A stretch of 64,000 nucleotides of DNA from Sphingobacterium corticibacter (GTDB taxonomy: Bacteria > Bacteroidota > Bacteroidia > Sphingobacteriales > Sphingobacteriaceae). Shown here piece after piece: positions 18,301-25,938 of this stretch. The stretch is from positions 186,001 to 250,000 of the forward strand of contig NZ_QDKG01000002.1 in NCBI RefSeq assembly GCF_003076635.1, in the 5' to 3' direction. A model generated the notes under the pieces. That model was not told where the DNA came from, ran no database searches, and was given only the letters and a program-made list of their open reading frames with translations. Position 1 is the stretch's first letter; every line of letters starts with the position of its first letter. A program made the translations under genes and the position numbers.

Positions 18301-18924
18301 TCAACGCTGCTGCGAAATTAAGTATCCGCGCAACCATTCGTGTAGCTTTTGAATCGCTTGTGGTATATCCCAACGACTTGTATCTCTAGGCTCTACATAA
18401 TTGGAAATCGCACGAACCTGTACCACAGGCGTGTTTTTTTTATGCGCAGCATGCAGCACAGCTGCACCTTCCATAGATTCAATGGTTAGATTATTTTCCA
18501 ACCGCTTACGAACCGCTTCGATCGCGATGGCATTACCATGCACTGTATTGACGGTGATGCCATGTACTTGTTGCAAACCAGTTGGCGCTATAGTGCCGGC
18601 GATGGAATTTGAAAAAAACAGGGATTGGCCAAACCCCATTTCTTCTATGGAGAGGAATTTTTCTCGGTTTTGAGCTCCCAGCTCGATCAGTCGATCCTGT
18701 ACCACTTCCACCACATCGCCGATCAGTAAATCCGAAGAGAATGATCCTGCTATGCCCACGTTCAATAGCAAATCATATTGTTTTGTAGCCAGCTTTTCGC
18801 CGAGCGCAAAGGCAGTTTCCACCATACCTACACCAGTAACAAGCACGTCAATTCCTTGCTCATGCAAGAATGGTAAGGAAGGCTCTAGCTCGTACTTCGT
18901 AGCTGCGACAATTAATATCTCCAT
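18301..18924 (-). CDS. mqnB: Futalosine hydrolase
   Basis: A 207-residue nucleosidase-fold protein. The N-terminus MEILIVAATKYELEPSLPF, the LVTGVGMVETAFALG glycine motif, NVGIAGSF and ESMEGAAVLHAA (with the purine-pocket Glu) match MqnB, which splits futalosine into hypoxanthine and dehypoxanthine futalosine in the alternative menaquinone pathway. MTA/SAH nucleosidase is the nearest alternative; its typical motifs are similar, but the lack of the longer N-terminal MKIGIIGAMEEEV opening and the YVEPRDTSRWDI tail favour MqnB. Other mqn genes are not in the window. The gene is divergent from queD. Confidence 0.85.
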   Translation of the reverse strand: MEILIVAATKYELEPSLPFLHEQGIDVLVTGVGMVETAFALGEKLATKQYDLLLNVGIAGSFSSDLLIGDVVEVVQDRLIELGAQNREKFLSIEEMGFGQSLFFSNSIAGTIAPTGLQQVHGITVNTVHGNAIAIEAVRKRLENNLTIESMEGAAVLHAAHKKNTPVVQVRAISNYVEPRDTSRWDIPQAIQKLHEWLRGYLISQQR

Positions 18925-18971
18925 ATGAAATTTCGGTATTCTCGTACAGACAAAGTAACTATTTTTTGATG

Positions 18972-18979
18972 TATATTTG
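18972..18979 (+). promoter_or_regulatory. Candidate -7 element giving a leaderless queD transcript
   Basis: TATATTTG is a perfect TAnnTTTG element ending 4 bases before the ATG at 18984. No clear TTG is seen 19-21 bases upstream. Its position argues that 18984, not the earlier ATG at 18969, is the true start. Confidence 0.5.
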
Positions 18980-18983
18980 GCAT

Positions 18984-19412
18984 ATGGTCTATATCACACG
19001 TCGCGAACGTTTTAGTGCTGCGCATAGATTATTTCGGGCTGATTGGTCAGACGAAGAAAATTTGCGCGTATTTGGCAACTGCTCCAACCCTCATTGGCAT
19101 GGCCATAACTACGAGCTATTTGTTACCGTAAAAGGTGATATCAATCCTGCGACGGGGTTTGTGATGGATCTAAAACAGATGAAGGCGATCATCCACGAAT
19201 TTGTTATCCAACATGTAGACCATAAAAACATCAATCTGGAGGTCGCTTTTATGAAAGGCAAAATGGCCTCTACAGAAGTGATCGCGCAATCCATATTTGA
19301 AGTCCTGAAACCATCTTTTGACCAAGAAGGTGTGGTGCTACATTCCGTAAGATTGCACGAAACAGAAAACAACTACGCTGAGTATTTCGGCACTAATACC
19401 CCCATAAAATAA
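18984..19412 (+). CDS. queD: 6-carboxytetrahydropterin synthase (QueD/PTPS family)
   Basis: Converts dihydroneopterin triphosphate to 6-carboxy-tetrahydropterin in queuosine synthesis. The 142-residue protein has the family zinc ligands: His14 in SAAHRL, and His39/His41 in NPHWHGHNY, with the catalytic Cys33 in [14 protein letters not shown] and [12 protein letters not shown] complete the pattern. I start at 18984, just behind the -7 element. folE starts 5 bases later, and both steps use the GTP-cyclohydrolase product, so the pair forms a short pathway operon. A true 6-pyruvoyl-tetrahydropterin synthase role cannot be excluded from sequence alone. Confidence 0.92.
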   Translation: MVYITRRERFSAAHRLFRADWSDEENLRVFGNCSNPHWHGHNYELFVTVKGDINPATGFVMDLKQMKAIIHEFVIQHVDHKNINLEVAFMKGKMASTEVIAQSIFEVLKPSFDQEGVVLHSVRLHETENNYAEYFGTNTPIK

Positions 19413-19417
19413 TTGAC

Positions 19418-20056
19418 ATGAACAATTTGCACCATTTGGATGACGACGACGACGAAGTGGAAGGATACCGCAAAATCGATCAATATAACACCAAAGATGT
19501 GGAACGTATCGCGGCACATTACACCGATATTCTGGATGCTTTGGGAGAAAAACCAGAGCGCGAAGGATTAATAAAAACACCCGAAAGAGTCGCCAAAGCT
19601 TTGCAATACTTGACGCATGGCTACAATGTGGACGCCGCAGGATTATTGCGCAGCGCCATGTTTGAAGAAGAATATAGTCAAATGGTCGTCGTGAAAGATA
19701 TCGAAGTGTACTCCATGTGTGAACATCACATGCTACCATTTTTCGGAAAAGCGCACATTGCCTACATTCCGAACGGACATATCGTTGGCCTCAGCAAAAT
19801 TCCGCGTGTGGTCGATGCTTTTGCTAGAAGACTGCAAGTACAAGAGCGCCTCACCAATGAGATTAGAGATTGTATTCAAGAAACTTTGCAGCCGAGAGGC
19901 GTAGCCGTCGTGATGGAGTGCAAGCATATGTGTATGGCGATGCGTGGCATCCAAAAACAAAACTCCGTAACGACTACTTCAGCCTTTACTGGTGAATTCC
20001 AAAATGATGTTACCAGATCAGAATTCCTACGTCTGATCACCGCATCTTTAGATTAA
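19418..20056 (+). CDS. folE: GTP cyclohydrolase I
   Basis: Opens GTP to 7,8-dihydroneopterin triphosphate, the first step for folate and queuosine. The 212-residue protein has the zinc site Cys101-Glu-His-His in [36 protein letters not shown] and [14 protein letters not shown], all canonical for type I. The N-terminus carries an acidic run (DDDDDE, residues 8-13) that is not part of the conserved core. It follows queD by 5 bases and precedes a hairpin terminator at 20074. Confidence 0.97.
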   Translation: MNNLHHLDDDDDEVEGYRKIDQYNTKDVERIAAHYTDILDALGEKPEREGLIKTPERVAKALQYLTHGYNVDAAGLLRSAMFEEEYSQMVVVKDIEVYSMCEHHMLPFFGKAHIAYIPNGHIVGLSKIPRVVDAFARRLQVQERLTNEIRDCIQETLQPRGVAVVMECKHMCMAMRGIQKQNSVTTTSAFTGEFQNDVTRSEFLRLITASLD

Positions 20057-20073
20057 AAATAATCGAATATCCG

Positions 20074-20106
20074 ATCAGGTCTGCATGCTGTAGACCTGAT
20101 TTTGTT
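20074..20106 (+). terminator. Terminator after folE
   Basis: A 9-bp stem ATCAGGTCT with AGACCTGAT, 9-base loop, followed by TTTTGTT. It lies 17 bases after the folE stop. Confidence 0.8.
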
Positions 20107-20181
20107 ACCCACACATTTTACACAAAAACCTATAAAACAGTCGATTAACAATTTTTAACTTGTCTATGTGACGGGAATAAG

Positions 20182-20189
20182 TATATTTG
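20182..20189 (+). promoter_or_regulatory. Candidate -7 element giving a leaderless O-methyltransferase transcript
   Basis: TATATTTG ends 5 bases before the ATG at 20195. A longer frame opens at GTG 20168 but would place this element inside the coding region; the element supports the shorter start. Confidence 0.5.
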
Positions 20190-20194
20190 TCGCG

Positions 20195-20830
20195 ATGAAT
20201 ATGCCTGATGAGAAGTATAGCGAGTACCTGGAAAGCACCTGTGATCAGGAGCCAGCGCTATTAAAAAGGATCAATCGGGAAACGTATTTGAAGGAGACAA
20301 AAGCGCATATGCTATCCGGCCATTTTCAAGGTCGGGTCTTGTCGATGTTAAGCAAATTGGTGGCTCCGAAGCAGATTTTGGAAATCGGCACTTTCACGGG
20401 ATACGCTACATTAGCTTTAGCAGAGGGATTACGTGCTGATGGCATTATTCATACGATCGATATTGATGAAGAGTTACAAGATCGGGTGCAGCATTATTTT
20501 GACCAAGCCGATCAACGAGAGCAGATTTGTTACCACATTGGCGATGCATTAGAAGTTATTCCGACGATTGAAGGGCAATTTGAACTTGTTTTCATCGATG
20601 CAGACAAGAAACGAAACAAAATCTACTATGAGATGGTTATAGACAGGATTCCTTCTGGCGGACTGATTCTGGTAGATAATGTGTTGTGGAAAGGTCGCGT
20701 GCTAGACGAAGCACCCGACAGTCAGACTAGACAAATTTTAGAATTAAATACTTTTTTAGCGGCAGATCAACGTGTTGAAAAACTGATCTTGCCCATTAGA
20801 GACGGGCTTTTTGTGTTACGCAAAAAGTAA
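20195..20830 (+). CDS. O-methyltransferase (class I SAM-dependent, CCoAOMT-like)
   Basis: A 211-residue SAM-dependent methyltransferase of the O-methyltransferase family 3 type. SAM motif I is ILEIGTFTGYATLALAEGL, followed by IHTIDIDEE (motif II), FIDADKKRN (catalytic and metal-binding Asp region) and LILVDNVLWKGRV, all characteristic. The bacterial substrate is usually unknown; some methylate catechols or hydroxylated antibiotics. It is probably monocistronic or leads into the glucosaminidase gene 22 bases downstream. ATG at 20201 is an alternative start that loses only two residues. Confidence 0.9.
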   Translation: MNMPDEKYSEYLESTCDQEPALLKRINRETYLKETKAHMLSGHFQGRVLSMLSKLVAPKQILEIGTFTGYATLALAEGLRADGIIHTIDIDEELQDRVQHYFDQADQREQICYHIGDALEVIPTIEGQFELVFIDADKKRNKIYYEMVIDRIPSGGLILVDNVLWKGRVLDEAPDSQTRQILELNTFLAADQRVEKLILPIRDGLFVLRKK

Positions 20831-20852
20831 TGGTTGAACCAAAAAACGGACT

Positions 20853-21365
20853 ATGTTAAAAAATTGGATGAAGGTACTATGTGTACTTTTTATCACGGTA
20901 ACCATCGGCACATCATTATGTACTGCACAAAGCAAATACACGCCGACAAGTTATCTGGAAAAACACAATAAAGCTGCCAAGCAGCTTATGCGGGAAACAG
21001 GAGTACCCGCTTCTGTCATCTTAGCAATCGCAATTCACGAAAGCGCTTATGGTAATAGTCGAATTGCCACGTACCTCAACAATCACTTTGGCATCAAAGG
21101 CAAAAACAGCAGCAAAAAAATAAAATCTGCTTACAAAGGTTATGATTCTACACTCGCTTCATATCGCGACTTCGTAGAACTACTACAACGTAAAAAATCC
21201 ACACAACCTCTTTTCTTGAAGCATGACTCAGAAGATTACCAATCTTGGGTCAAAGGAATTGCAAGATCTGGATATTCTACTTCTGGAGATTGGTCTCGCA
21301 AGGTCTTAGCCACGATTGATCGCTACGATTTGGATCAATACGACGAAAAGACAACGCTTAATTAA
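20853..21365 (+). CDS. Exported glucosaminidase-domain protein (GH73-like), without LysM
   Basis: A 170-residue secreted enzyme with signal peptide ending near Ala25 (GTSLCTAQ), then a single glucosaminidase domain: SYLEKHNKAAKQLMRETGVPASVILA, the catalytic Glu63 in IHESAYGNS, and NNHFGIKGK. It ends soon after the KVLATIDRYDLDQY element. Such enzymes cleave the GlcNAc-MurNAc glycan of peptidoglycan. It lacks the C-terminal LysM of its neighbour at 21409, with which it shares about the same catalytic core, so the pair looks like a tandem duplication with divergence. It opens a same-strand envelope cluster running to 25104. Confidence 0.88.
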   Translation: MLKNWMKVLCVLFITVTIGTSLCTAQSKYTPTSYLEKHNKAAKQLMRETGVPASVILAIAIHESAYGNSRIATYLNNHFGIKGKNSSKKIKSAYKGYDSTLASYRDFVELLQRKKSTQPLFLKHDSEDYQSWVKGIARSGYSTSGDWSRKVLATIDRYDLDQYDEKTTLN

Positions 21366-21408
21366 GCATACGTATATTAGTCATTTATTTTATTCCTATA
21401 ACTAATTG

Positions 21409-22260
21409 ATGGGATACAAATTCGGGTTTGCCATACTCTTAAGCGCGTTGTTAGTTTTCTCTAGCTGTAGCTCGAGAAGGCCGGGTACTTTACGTACCTC
21501 GAAGACCTATCCCTCTTCATCAAATAATAAACCTAATTCTTCCGTAAAGTCTGGCGGACAAGCAACTAGCACAAGTGGCAATGCTTATATTGAACGATAT
21601 AAGAGCATTGCGATAGCTGAAATGAATCAATATGGCATTCCTGCCAGCATTAAGTTAGCACAAGCTCTTTTAGAGTCTGGTAATGGCAACAGCTATTTGG
21701 CAACTCAAGCAAATAATCATTTTGGAATCAAATGCGGTGGCGTATGGAGAGGACGTAGCATTACACGCCCTGATGATGGTCCGAACGATTGTTTTCGCGT
21801 TTATAACAATCCTGATGACTCTTTCCGTGATCATTCTCAATTTTTGCTCCGCAAAAGATACGAAGCACTTTTCACGCTCAAAAAAGATGATTATAAAGGT
21901 TGGGCGCACGGGCTTAAAAAAGCCGGTTACGCCACCAATCCGCGCTATGCCTATTTGTTGATCGATCTTATTGAGCGATACGATCTGCACCAATATGATA
22001 GAGCAGAAACCTATGTGGAGCGAGAAAGACGCGAGGTTCAGGTTGAGGAAATCATCACGGAGAAGGAAGTGTTTGAGGAAGTCGTGCCGCCAGAGGAAGT
22101 AAAGAAACCTGTGGCCATGATTATTTACCAAGTCAAAGCCAACGATACACTGTACAGTATCGGTCGGCAATACGGCCTGTCAGTAGAGGAGCTAATTCAA
22201 ATAAATGCCTTGGAAGACGAGAATCTTGATATCGGTCAGCTAATTATTGTTTCCAAATAA
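21409..22260 (+). CDS. Glucosaminidase-LysM lipoprotein
   Basis: A 283-residue lipoprotein (lipobox LVFSSC with Cys20) with a Ser/Asn-rich linker (25-58), a glucosaminidase domain (about 60-190) with Glu89 in ALLESGNGNSYL and NNHFGIKCGG, a Glu-rich linker (205-230) and a C-terminal LysM domain (about 238-283: IYQVKANDTLYSIGRQYG). Anchored in the envelope, it should hydrolyse peptidoglycan glycan strands, with LysM for binding. I start at the ATG at 21409; the frame could begin at a TTG one codon earlier. It follows the related small glucosaminidase by 43 bases. Confidence 0.92.
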   Translation: MGYKFGFAILLSALLVFSSCSSRRPGTLRTSKTYPSSSNNKPNSSVKSGGQATSTSGNAYIERYKSIAIAEMNQYGIPASIKLAQALLESGNGNSYLATQANNHFGIKCGGVWRGRSITRPDDGPNDCFRVYNNPDDSFRDHSQFLLRKRYEALFTLKKDDYKGWAHGLKKAGYATNPRYAYLLIDLIERYDLHQYDRAETYVERERREVQVEEIITEKEVFEEVVPPEEVKKPVAMIIYQVKANDTLYSIGRQYGLSVEELIQINALEDENLDIGQLIIVSK

Positions 22261-22325
22261 AATAGCATCTCCAAAAAGATGTTAAATATTATAAATCTTC
22301 TCTCTGAACATGTAGTTTTACGGTA

Positions 22326-23087
22326 GTGAACCTATTCATCTATATCATCGCCTTTATGCTATCCATTCTACCTTTGTTTTTGCAGGGGCAGATTCAACTG
22401 GAAGGGATTGTCTATGACGAAGAATCTAAAGATCGACTAGGAAGAGTACAAATTTACAATCCTAGAACACACCAGCGCATATTTAACAATGCCAAAGGCG
22501 AATTCCGCTTAGAGGTAGAACCCACAGATACACTCGTTTTTATCAAGGATGGTTTTCTGGCAGACACCCTTGCCGTACCGAAGAACCAAATTTTAGTATT
22601 GTCTATGCTACGGGATTTTCGGTATATTGAGACGGTTAAAGTTAATGCGCGCAGATCGCCGATCGAGATCTACGAAGAATCAAAGCGCGTGTACCGAGAT
22701 GCCTACAACTTAGCAGATCCAGGATCGTTGATTAGCGTAGGACCGACCGGAGCTGGATTAAGTATCAATGCCATCTATAATTTATTGAGCAAAGAGGGGC
22801 GCAACGCCCGAAGATTTACCGCGTATATGCAGCAAGTCTATGAAGATAACGTCGTTGATTCTATCTTTACGCCTGATCTTGTAAATAATTTGCTCGGTCT
22901 TGAGGGTGATCAGCTTCAAAATTTTATGATTCGATATCGCCCTTCGTACGCATTTGCCACGCGCGCAAGTCATTATCAATTGACACAATACATAAAAAGT
23001 AAATACAATATGTTTAAAATATTGCCAGATTTGCGACCTTTGCCAGAACTACCCAAGGTAGACTTTGACGTTAAACAAGAAAATTAA
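22326..23087 (+). CDS. Exported protein with carboxypeptidase-regulatory-like domain
   Basis: A 253-residue exported protein. The hydrophobic start MNLFIYIIAFMLSILPLFLQ is a signal peptide; QIQLEGIVYDEESKDRLGRV begins a carboxypeptidase-regulatory-like beta domain (about 22-95) of the kind seen in front of many Bacteroidota outer-membrane proteins. The remaining ~150 residues are mostly helical and unfamiliar, with many Arg and Tyr. The start is a GTG; no ATG fits. The DUF3078 gene begins 2 bases after its stop, indicating an operon with an envelope function. No precise role can be named. Confidence 0.75.
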   Translation: MNLFIYIIAFMLSILPLFLQGQIQLEGIVYDEESKDRLGRVQIYNPRTHQRIFNNAKGEFRLEVEPTDTLVFIKDGFLADTLAVPKNQILVLSMLRDFRYIETVKVNARRSPIEIYEESKRVYRDAYNLADPGSLISVGPTGAGLSINAIYNLLSKEGRNARRFTAYMQQVYEDNVVDSIFTPDLVNNLLGLEGDQLQNFMIRYRPSYAFATRASHYQLTQYIKSKYNMFKILPDLRPLPELPKVDFDVKQEN

Positions 23088-23089
23088 GT

Positions 23090-24097
23090 ATGAAACAGGT
23101 AATTTACTTCGTTGCGATAGCAACATGTGTAGGCTTGGGGTATAATGCCAATGCACAAGATTTAAAAGATCTTCGGGCACTGCCAGACACCAGTATCGTT
23201 GGTAGCCGTGCCAATAAACCACTAAGCATTCGCAATGTAAACGTACCTATTCCAGAATTGGGTTTATCGGTAGATTATTGGAAACACTGGACAAAAATTG
23301 GATTCAACCTCAATCAAGCATCTTTTAGCGACAACTGGAGAGATGGTGGAATTAATTCCATGGCCTGGGCCACTACTGCCTGGCACAAGTCCGAGTATAA
23401 TCGCAACGACTTTAACTTTACTACGGAGATGGATTTGCGCTACGGTGTACTATCCACTAAAGATCAACGCGCGAGAAAGAACGTAGATCGAATTTTTTGG
23501 GACAATAAATTGGCCTACAAATTCTCTAGTAATTGGTCTATATTTACTTCTGTTGCTTTTGAATCAATCTTCGCTCCTGGATATCAAAATCCATCAGAGG
23601 AAGTTCGTGGCCCGATCATTACCCGCTTTATGTCTCCAGGCTATTTAACGGAAACGCTGGGTTTGGAATACAAACCAGATAATACTTTTTCTCTACGTTT
23701 TGGTACCGGTGCTGCTCGACAAACATTTGTATTGGATTCAGATATTCCAACAAATGGACAGGTTAATGGTGTAGACACTCGATTTGGTGTCTTACCTGGC
23801 AGAACCATGAGGAATGAGCTCGGTGTGCAGATATTGGCAAATTTAGACCGAGATCTATCTAAAAACCTGCATATCAAATCTAGATATCAGCTGTTAGCTG
23901 ATTACAGAGAATTAACAAATCCTGATCACCGTTTGGACGTTACTTTAACAGCGAAAGTCACTCGGTTTATCAGCGTTACTGCTAATGGTACATTACTATA
24001 TGATAGAACATGGAGATTTGAAGATGAAACTAGCCCGCGCGTACAATACAGTCAAGCATTAGCAATGGGTGTATTATTTAATTTCCCAAGACAATAA
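23090..24097 (+). CDS. DUF3078 outer-membrane-type protein
   Basis: A 335-residue exported protein with signal peptide MKQVIYFVAIATCVGLGYNANA. The mature region shows beta-barrel-like amphipathic strands with many aromatic and Asn residues and the DUF3078 hallmark WKHWTKIGFNLNQASFSDNW (about 63-82). The C-terminal residue pattern (LFNFPRQ) is less clearly a barrel-terminal signature. DUF3078 proteins are common in Bacteroidota and unstudied in function; an outer-membrane location is inference. It is cotranscribed with the preceding gene (2-base gap). Confidence 0.82.
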   Translation: MKQVIYFVAIATCVGLGYNANAQDLKDLRALPDTSIVGSRANKPLSIRNVNVPIPELGLSVDYWKHWTKIGFNLNQASFSDNWRDGGINSMAWATTAWHKSEYNRNDFNFTTEMDLRYGVLSTKDQRARKNVDRIFWDNKLAYKFSSNWSIFTSVAFESIFAPGYQNPSEEVRGPIITRFMSPGYLTETLGLEYKPDNTFSLRFGTGAARQTFVLDSDIPTNGQVNGVDTRFGVLPGRTMRNELGVQILANLDRDLSKNLHIKSRYQLLADYRELTNPDHRLDVTLTAKVTRFISVTANGTLLYDRTWRFEDETSPRVQYSQALAMGVLFNFPRQ

Positions 24098-24153
24098 ACG
24101 ATTGGTATACTTTCCAAGGACTAGATAGACAAAATTGAAAGGATAAGTTCAAA

Positions 24154-25104
24154 ATGATGAAATTTAAATGGCTTGCGTGTGGAATGATTTTGTTAGCAGC
24201 GACTACGCAAAGCTGTTCTAGTTCCAAGAAAAATACCAAAGCCATTGTGGCTCCCGCGGTAGTTAAAACGGCTCCTTCTTCCGAGTCGATCGTGATCGAT
24301 ATTGAAGAGCCGCGCGTAGCGGAAAACAATACCGCTGTCGCGCAGTCGCAGACCACTGCAATACCAAACACGCCGTTTGAAAATATCCAACCATCAATCT
24401 CCACACCAGAGCGAGAGGTAGCAGAATTGCATGCAACTGGCATCCAACGTAATTATGACTTTGCCCCCACCATACATTACGATCTGCGCAAACCGCAATT
24501 TGTGATGATCCATCATACGTCGCAAAACAGCATTGCGCAAACCATCAGAACCTTTCAATTAGCGCATACACAAGTAAGCAGCCACTATGTGATCGGTCGA
24601 GACGGGCAAGTTGTACAAATGCTTAATGATTATCAGCGTGCTTGGCACGCCGGAGCCGGAAAATGGGGAAATATTACTGATATGAACTCCGTGTCAATCG
24701 GAATAGAATTGGATAATAATGGCAGCGAGCCCTTTCCAGATTTGCAGATCAATGCATTGTTGATTTTGTTGAATAATCTAAAAAGTAAATACCGTATTCC
24801 GCAGACTAACTTTATTGGTCATTCCGATTATGCTCCCGGTCGTAAAGATGATCCAAGCACCTACTTTCCATGGGAAACCTTGGCCGAGCGCGGATTTGGG
24901 ATTTGGTACAATGCAAACTACCTTGCACCACCGCCACCTACATTTAATAGTACCGATGCTTTGCGTATTATCGGTTATGACACTTCCAATCTGCGTACTG
25001 CTGAGCGTTCTTTTAAGAAGAAATATATTCGTACCGACGTGTCATCCGAATTAACACCTTATGACATCATGGTGCTTTACGATCTATATCGCAAATTCTA
25101 CTAG
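24154..25104 (+). CDS. N-acetylmuramoyl-L-alanine amidase (amidase_2) lipoprotein
   Basis: Cleaves the amide between MurNAc and L-alanine of peptidoglycan. The 316-residue protein is a lipoprotein (Cys21 after a hydrophobic signal). A Ser/Thr-rich linker (22-95) precedes the amidase_2 domain: MIHHTSQNS (first zinc His), SSHYVIGRDGQVVQM, HAGAGKWG, SIGIELDNNG and GHSDYAPGRKDDPS (second His and Asp). The C-terminal ~70 residues form an added small domain, possibly peptidoglycan-binding. Two ATGs in tandem (24154 and 24157) follow an AAGGA. It ends the 20.8-25.1 kb cell-wall cluster. Confidence 0.92.
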   Translation: MMKFKWLACGMILLAATTQSCSSSKKNTKAIVAPAVVKTAPSSESIVIDIEEPRVAENNTAVAQSQTTAIPNTPFENIQPSISTPEREVAELHATGIQRNYDFAPTIHYDLRKPQFVMIHHTSQNSIAQTIRTFQLAHTQVSSHYVIGRDGQVVQMLNDYQRAWHAGAGKWGNITDMNSVSIGIELDNNGSEPFPDLQINALLILLNNLKSKYRIPQTNFIGHSDYAPGRKDDPSTYFPWETLAERGFGIWYNANYLAPPPPTFNSTDALRIIGYDTSNLRTAERSFKKKYIRTDVSSELTPYDIMVLYDLYRKFY

Positions 25105-25119
25105 AAAATAGTGGATTTT

Positions 25120-25551
25120 CTAAATCGCCTTCGCGGGTTCTCGATCGTACAATTCCGGTCGGAAACGAAAAGATGGCGTCATCCAATACAGTAAAACAAT
25201 CCGCGAATACCGATAATTGAAAGGCGCTAAAATAATCACCGCCGCACAAGCAACGGTCAAATACAACCAAGGTGATTCTGCATTGCCCGTAATCACATAA
25301 GTCGCTACGCAAGACGCAACCAATTGTGCCACCACAAATACGTAACTCACATACATCGCTACGTAGAAATATCCCGGCTCTTTTTCAAACATCAGCTCAC
25401 AATGAGGACATACCGTTCTCATCTGACGAGCAGAGCGACTGAAACTAAAGATAGATCCTTCGAACATATTTCCTCGTCGGCAGCGTGGGCATTTGCAATT
25501 CCAAGCACTTTGGACTGCACTAGGATAGTTTCTTTCGTCTGTATCTTTCAT
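25120..25551 (-). CDS. DUF983 membrane protein with zinc-ribbon-like Cys
   Basis: A 143-residue protein with CKCPRCRRGNMFEGS at the N-terminus and VCPHCELMF soon after, giving two CxxC pairs like a small zinc ribbon, and two membrane spans (about 70-90 and 95-115). This matches the DUF983 family, of unknown function. I start at ATG 25551, which gives the usual short N-terminus before the Cys motif; ATG at 25581 adds ten residues. It is convergent with the amidase gene and divergent from a small-RNA candidate. Confidence 0.82.
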   Translation of the reverse strand: MKDTDERNYPSAVQSAWNCKCPRCRRGNMFEGSIFSFSRSARQMRTVCPHCELMFEKEPGYFYVAMYVSYVFVVAQLVASCVATYVITGNAESPWLYLTVACAAVIILAPFNYRYSRIVLLYWMTPSFRFRPELYDREPAKAI

Positions 25552-25698
25552 AACCGTAATTATTTTGGAGGTACTGAGCATACTCTAGAGGTTACCCAGA
25601 CACCGTTTTACAAAGATACCACTTACAAGTAGCATTATTAAGGCACTCGAATCAACCAATCTTACAATAATCATTTTCTAAAAATATCACTTCTTTCG

Positions 25699-25728
25699 TT
25701 GCAATTTTTAAACAAAATCCTATATTTA
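25699..25728 (+). promoter_or_regulatory. Promoter of the candidate small RNA
   Basis: TTG at 25699-25701, 19-base spacer, TATATTTA at 25721-25728 (one change from TAnnTTTG). Predicted start of transcription is about 25735. No gene with a normal start follows, apart from a 28-codon frame that runs through the hairpin. Confidence 0.55.
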
Positions 25729-25734
25729 CGTTAC

Positions 25735-25848
25735 GAAAGAGACAAAACAAACACCAAAATATAACTAACTAACCTTGTTATTAACAAAATGCTAAGCAAA
25801 AGCGCAGCGTATGAAGGAGTCCTACCAAAAGTAGGACTCCTTTGTAAT
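25735..25848 (+). ncRNA. Candidate small RNA, about 110 nt, ending in a hairpin
   Basis: A good promoter (25699-25728) is followed by an A-rich, unstructured stretch and a 12-bp perfect stem AAGGAGTCCTAC with its complement at 25814-25842, loop CAAAA, then TTGTAATTTT. This arrangement matches an independently transcribed, intrinsically terminated small RNA. The loop and the sequence before it contain AAGGAGT, similar to a Shine-Dalgarno mimic. Expression and function are unknown; it might instead be an attenuated leader. Confidence 0.4.
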
Positions 25849-25886
25849 TTTCGACGACCAGCTACTTCGGAATAAATGTCTTGCAC

Positions 25887-25918
25887 TTGCTCGCATCGGT
25901 AAGGTTTTTGTACATTCG
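25887..25918 (+). promoter_or_regulatory. Promoter of mfd
   Basis: TTG at 25887-25889, 21-base spacer and TACATTCG at 25911-25918 (one change from TAnnTTTG) precede the GTG start of mfd at 25939, giving a short leader of about 14 bases. Confidence 0.6.
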
Positions 25919-25938
25919 TACTCAAACTGGTATTACGA

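Larger units (their letters stand above)
25582..25938. other. Intergenic region upstream of mfd
   Basis: The 357-base gap between the DUF983 gene and mfd contains two promoters on the plus strand (25699-25728 and 25887-25918) and a hairpin (25814-25842). These elements are listed separately. I see no convincing protein gene in it. Confidence 0.5.

Noticed and set aside
22260..22325. Weak hairpin (GCATCT with AGATGT) after the LysM glucosaminidase
   Set aside because: Only a 6-bp stem without a T-run; too weak to list as a terminator.
25789..25875. 28-codon ORF inside the small-RNA candidate
   Set aside because: It runs straight through the terminator-like hairpin and has no ribosome-binding context; more likely chance.
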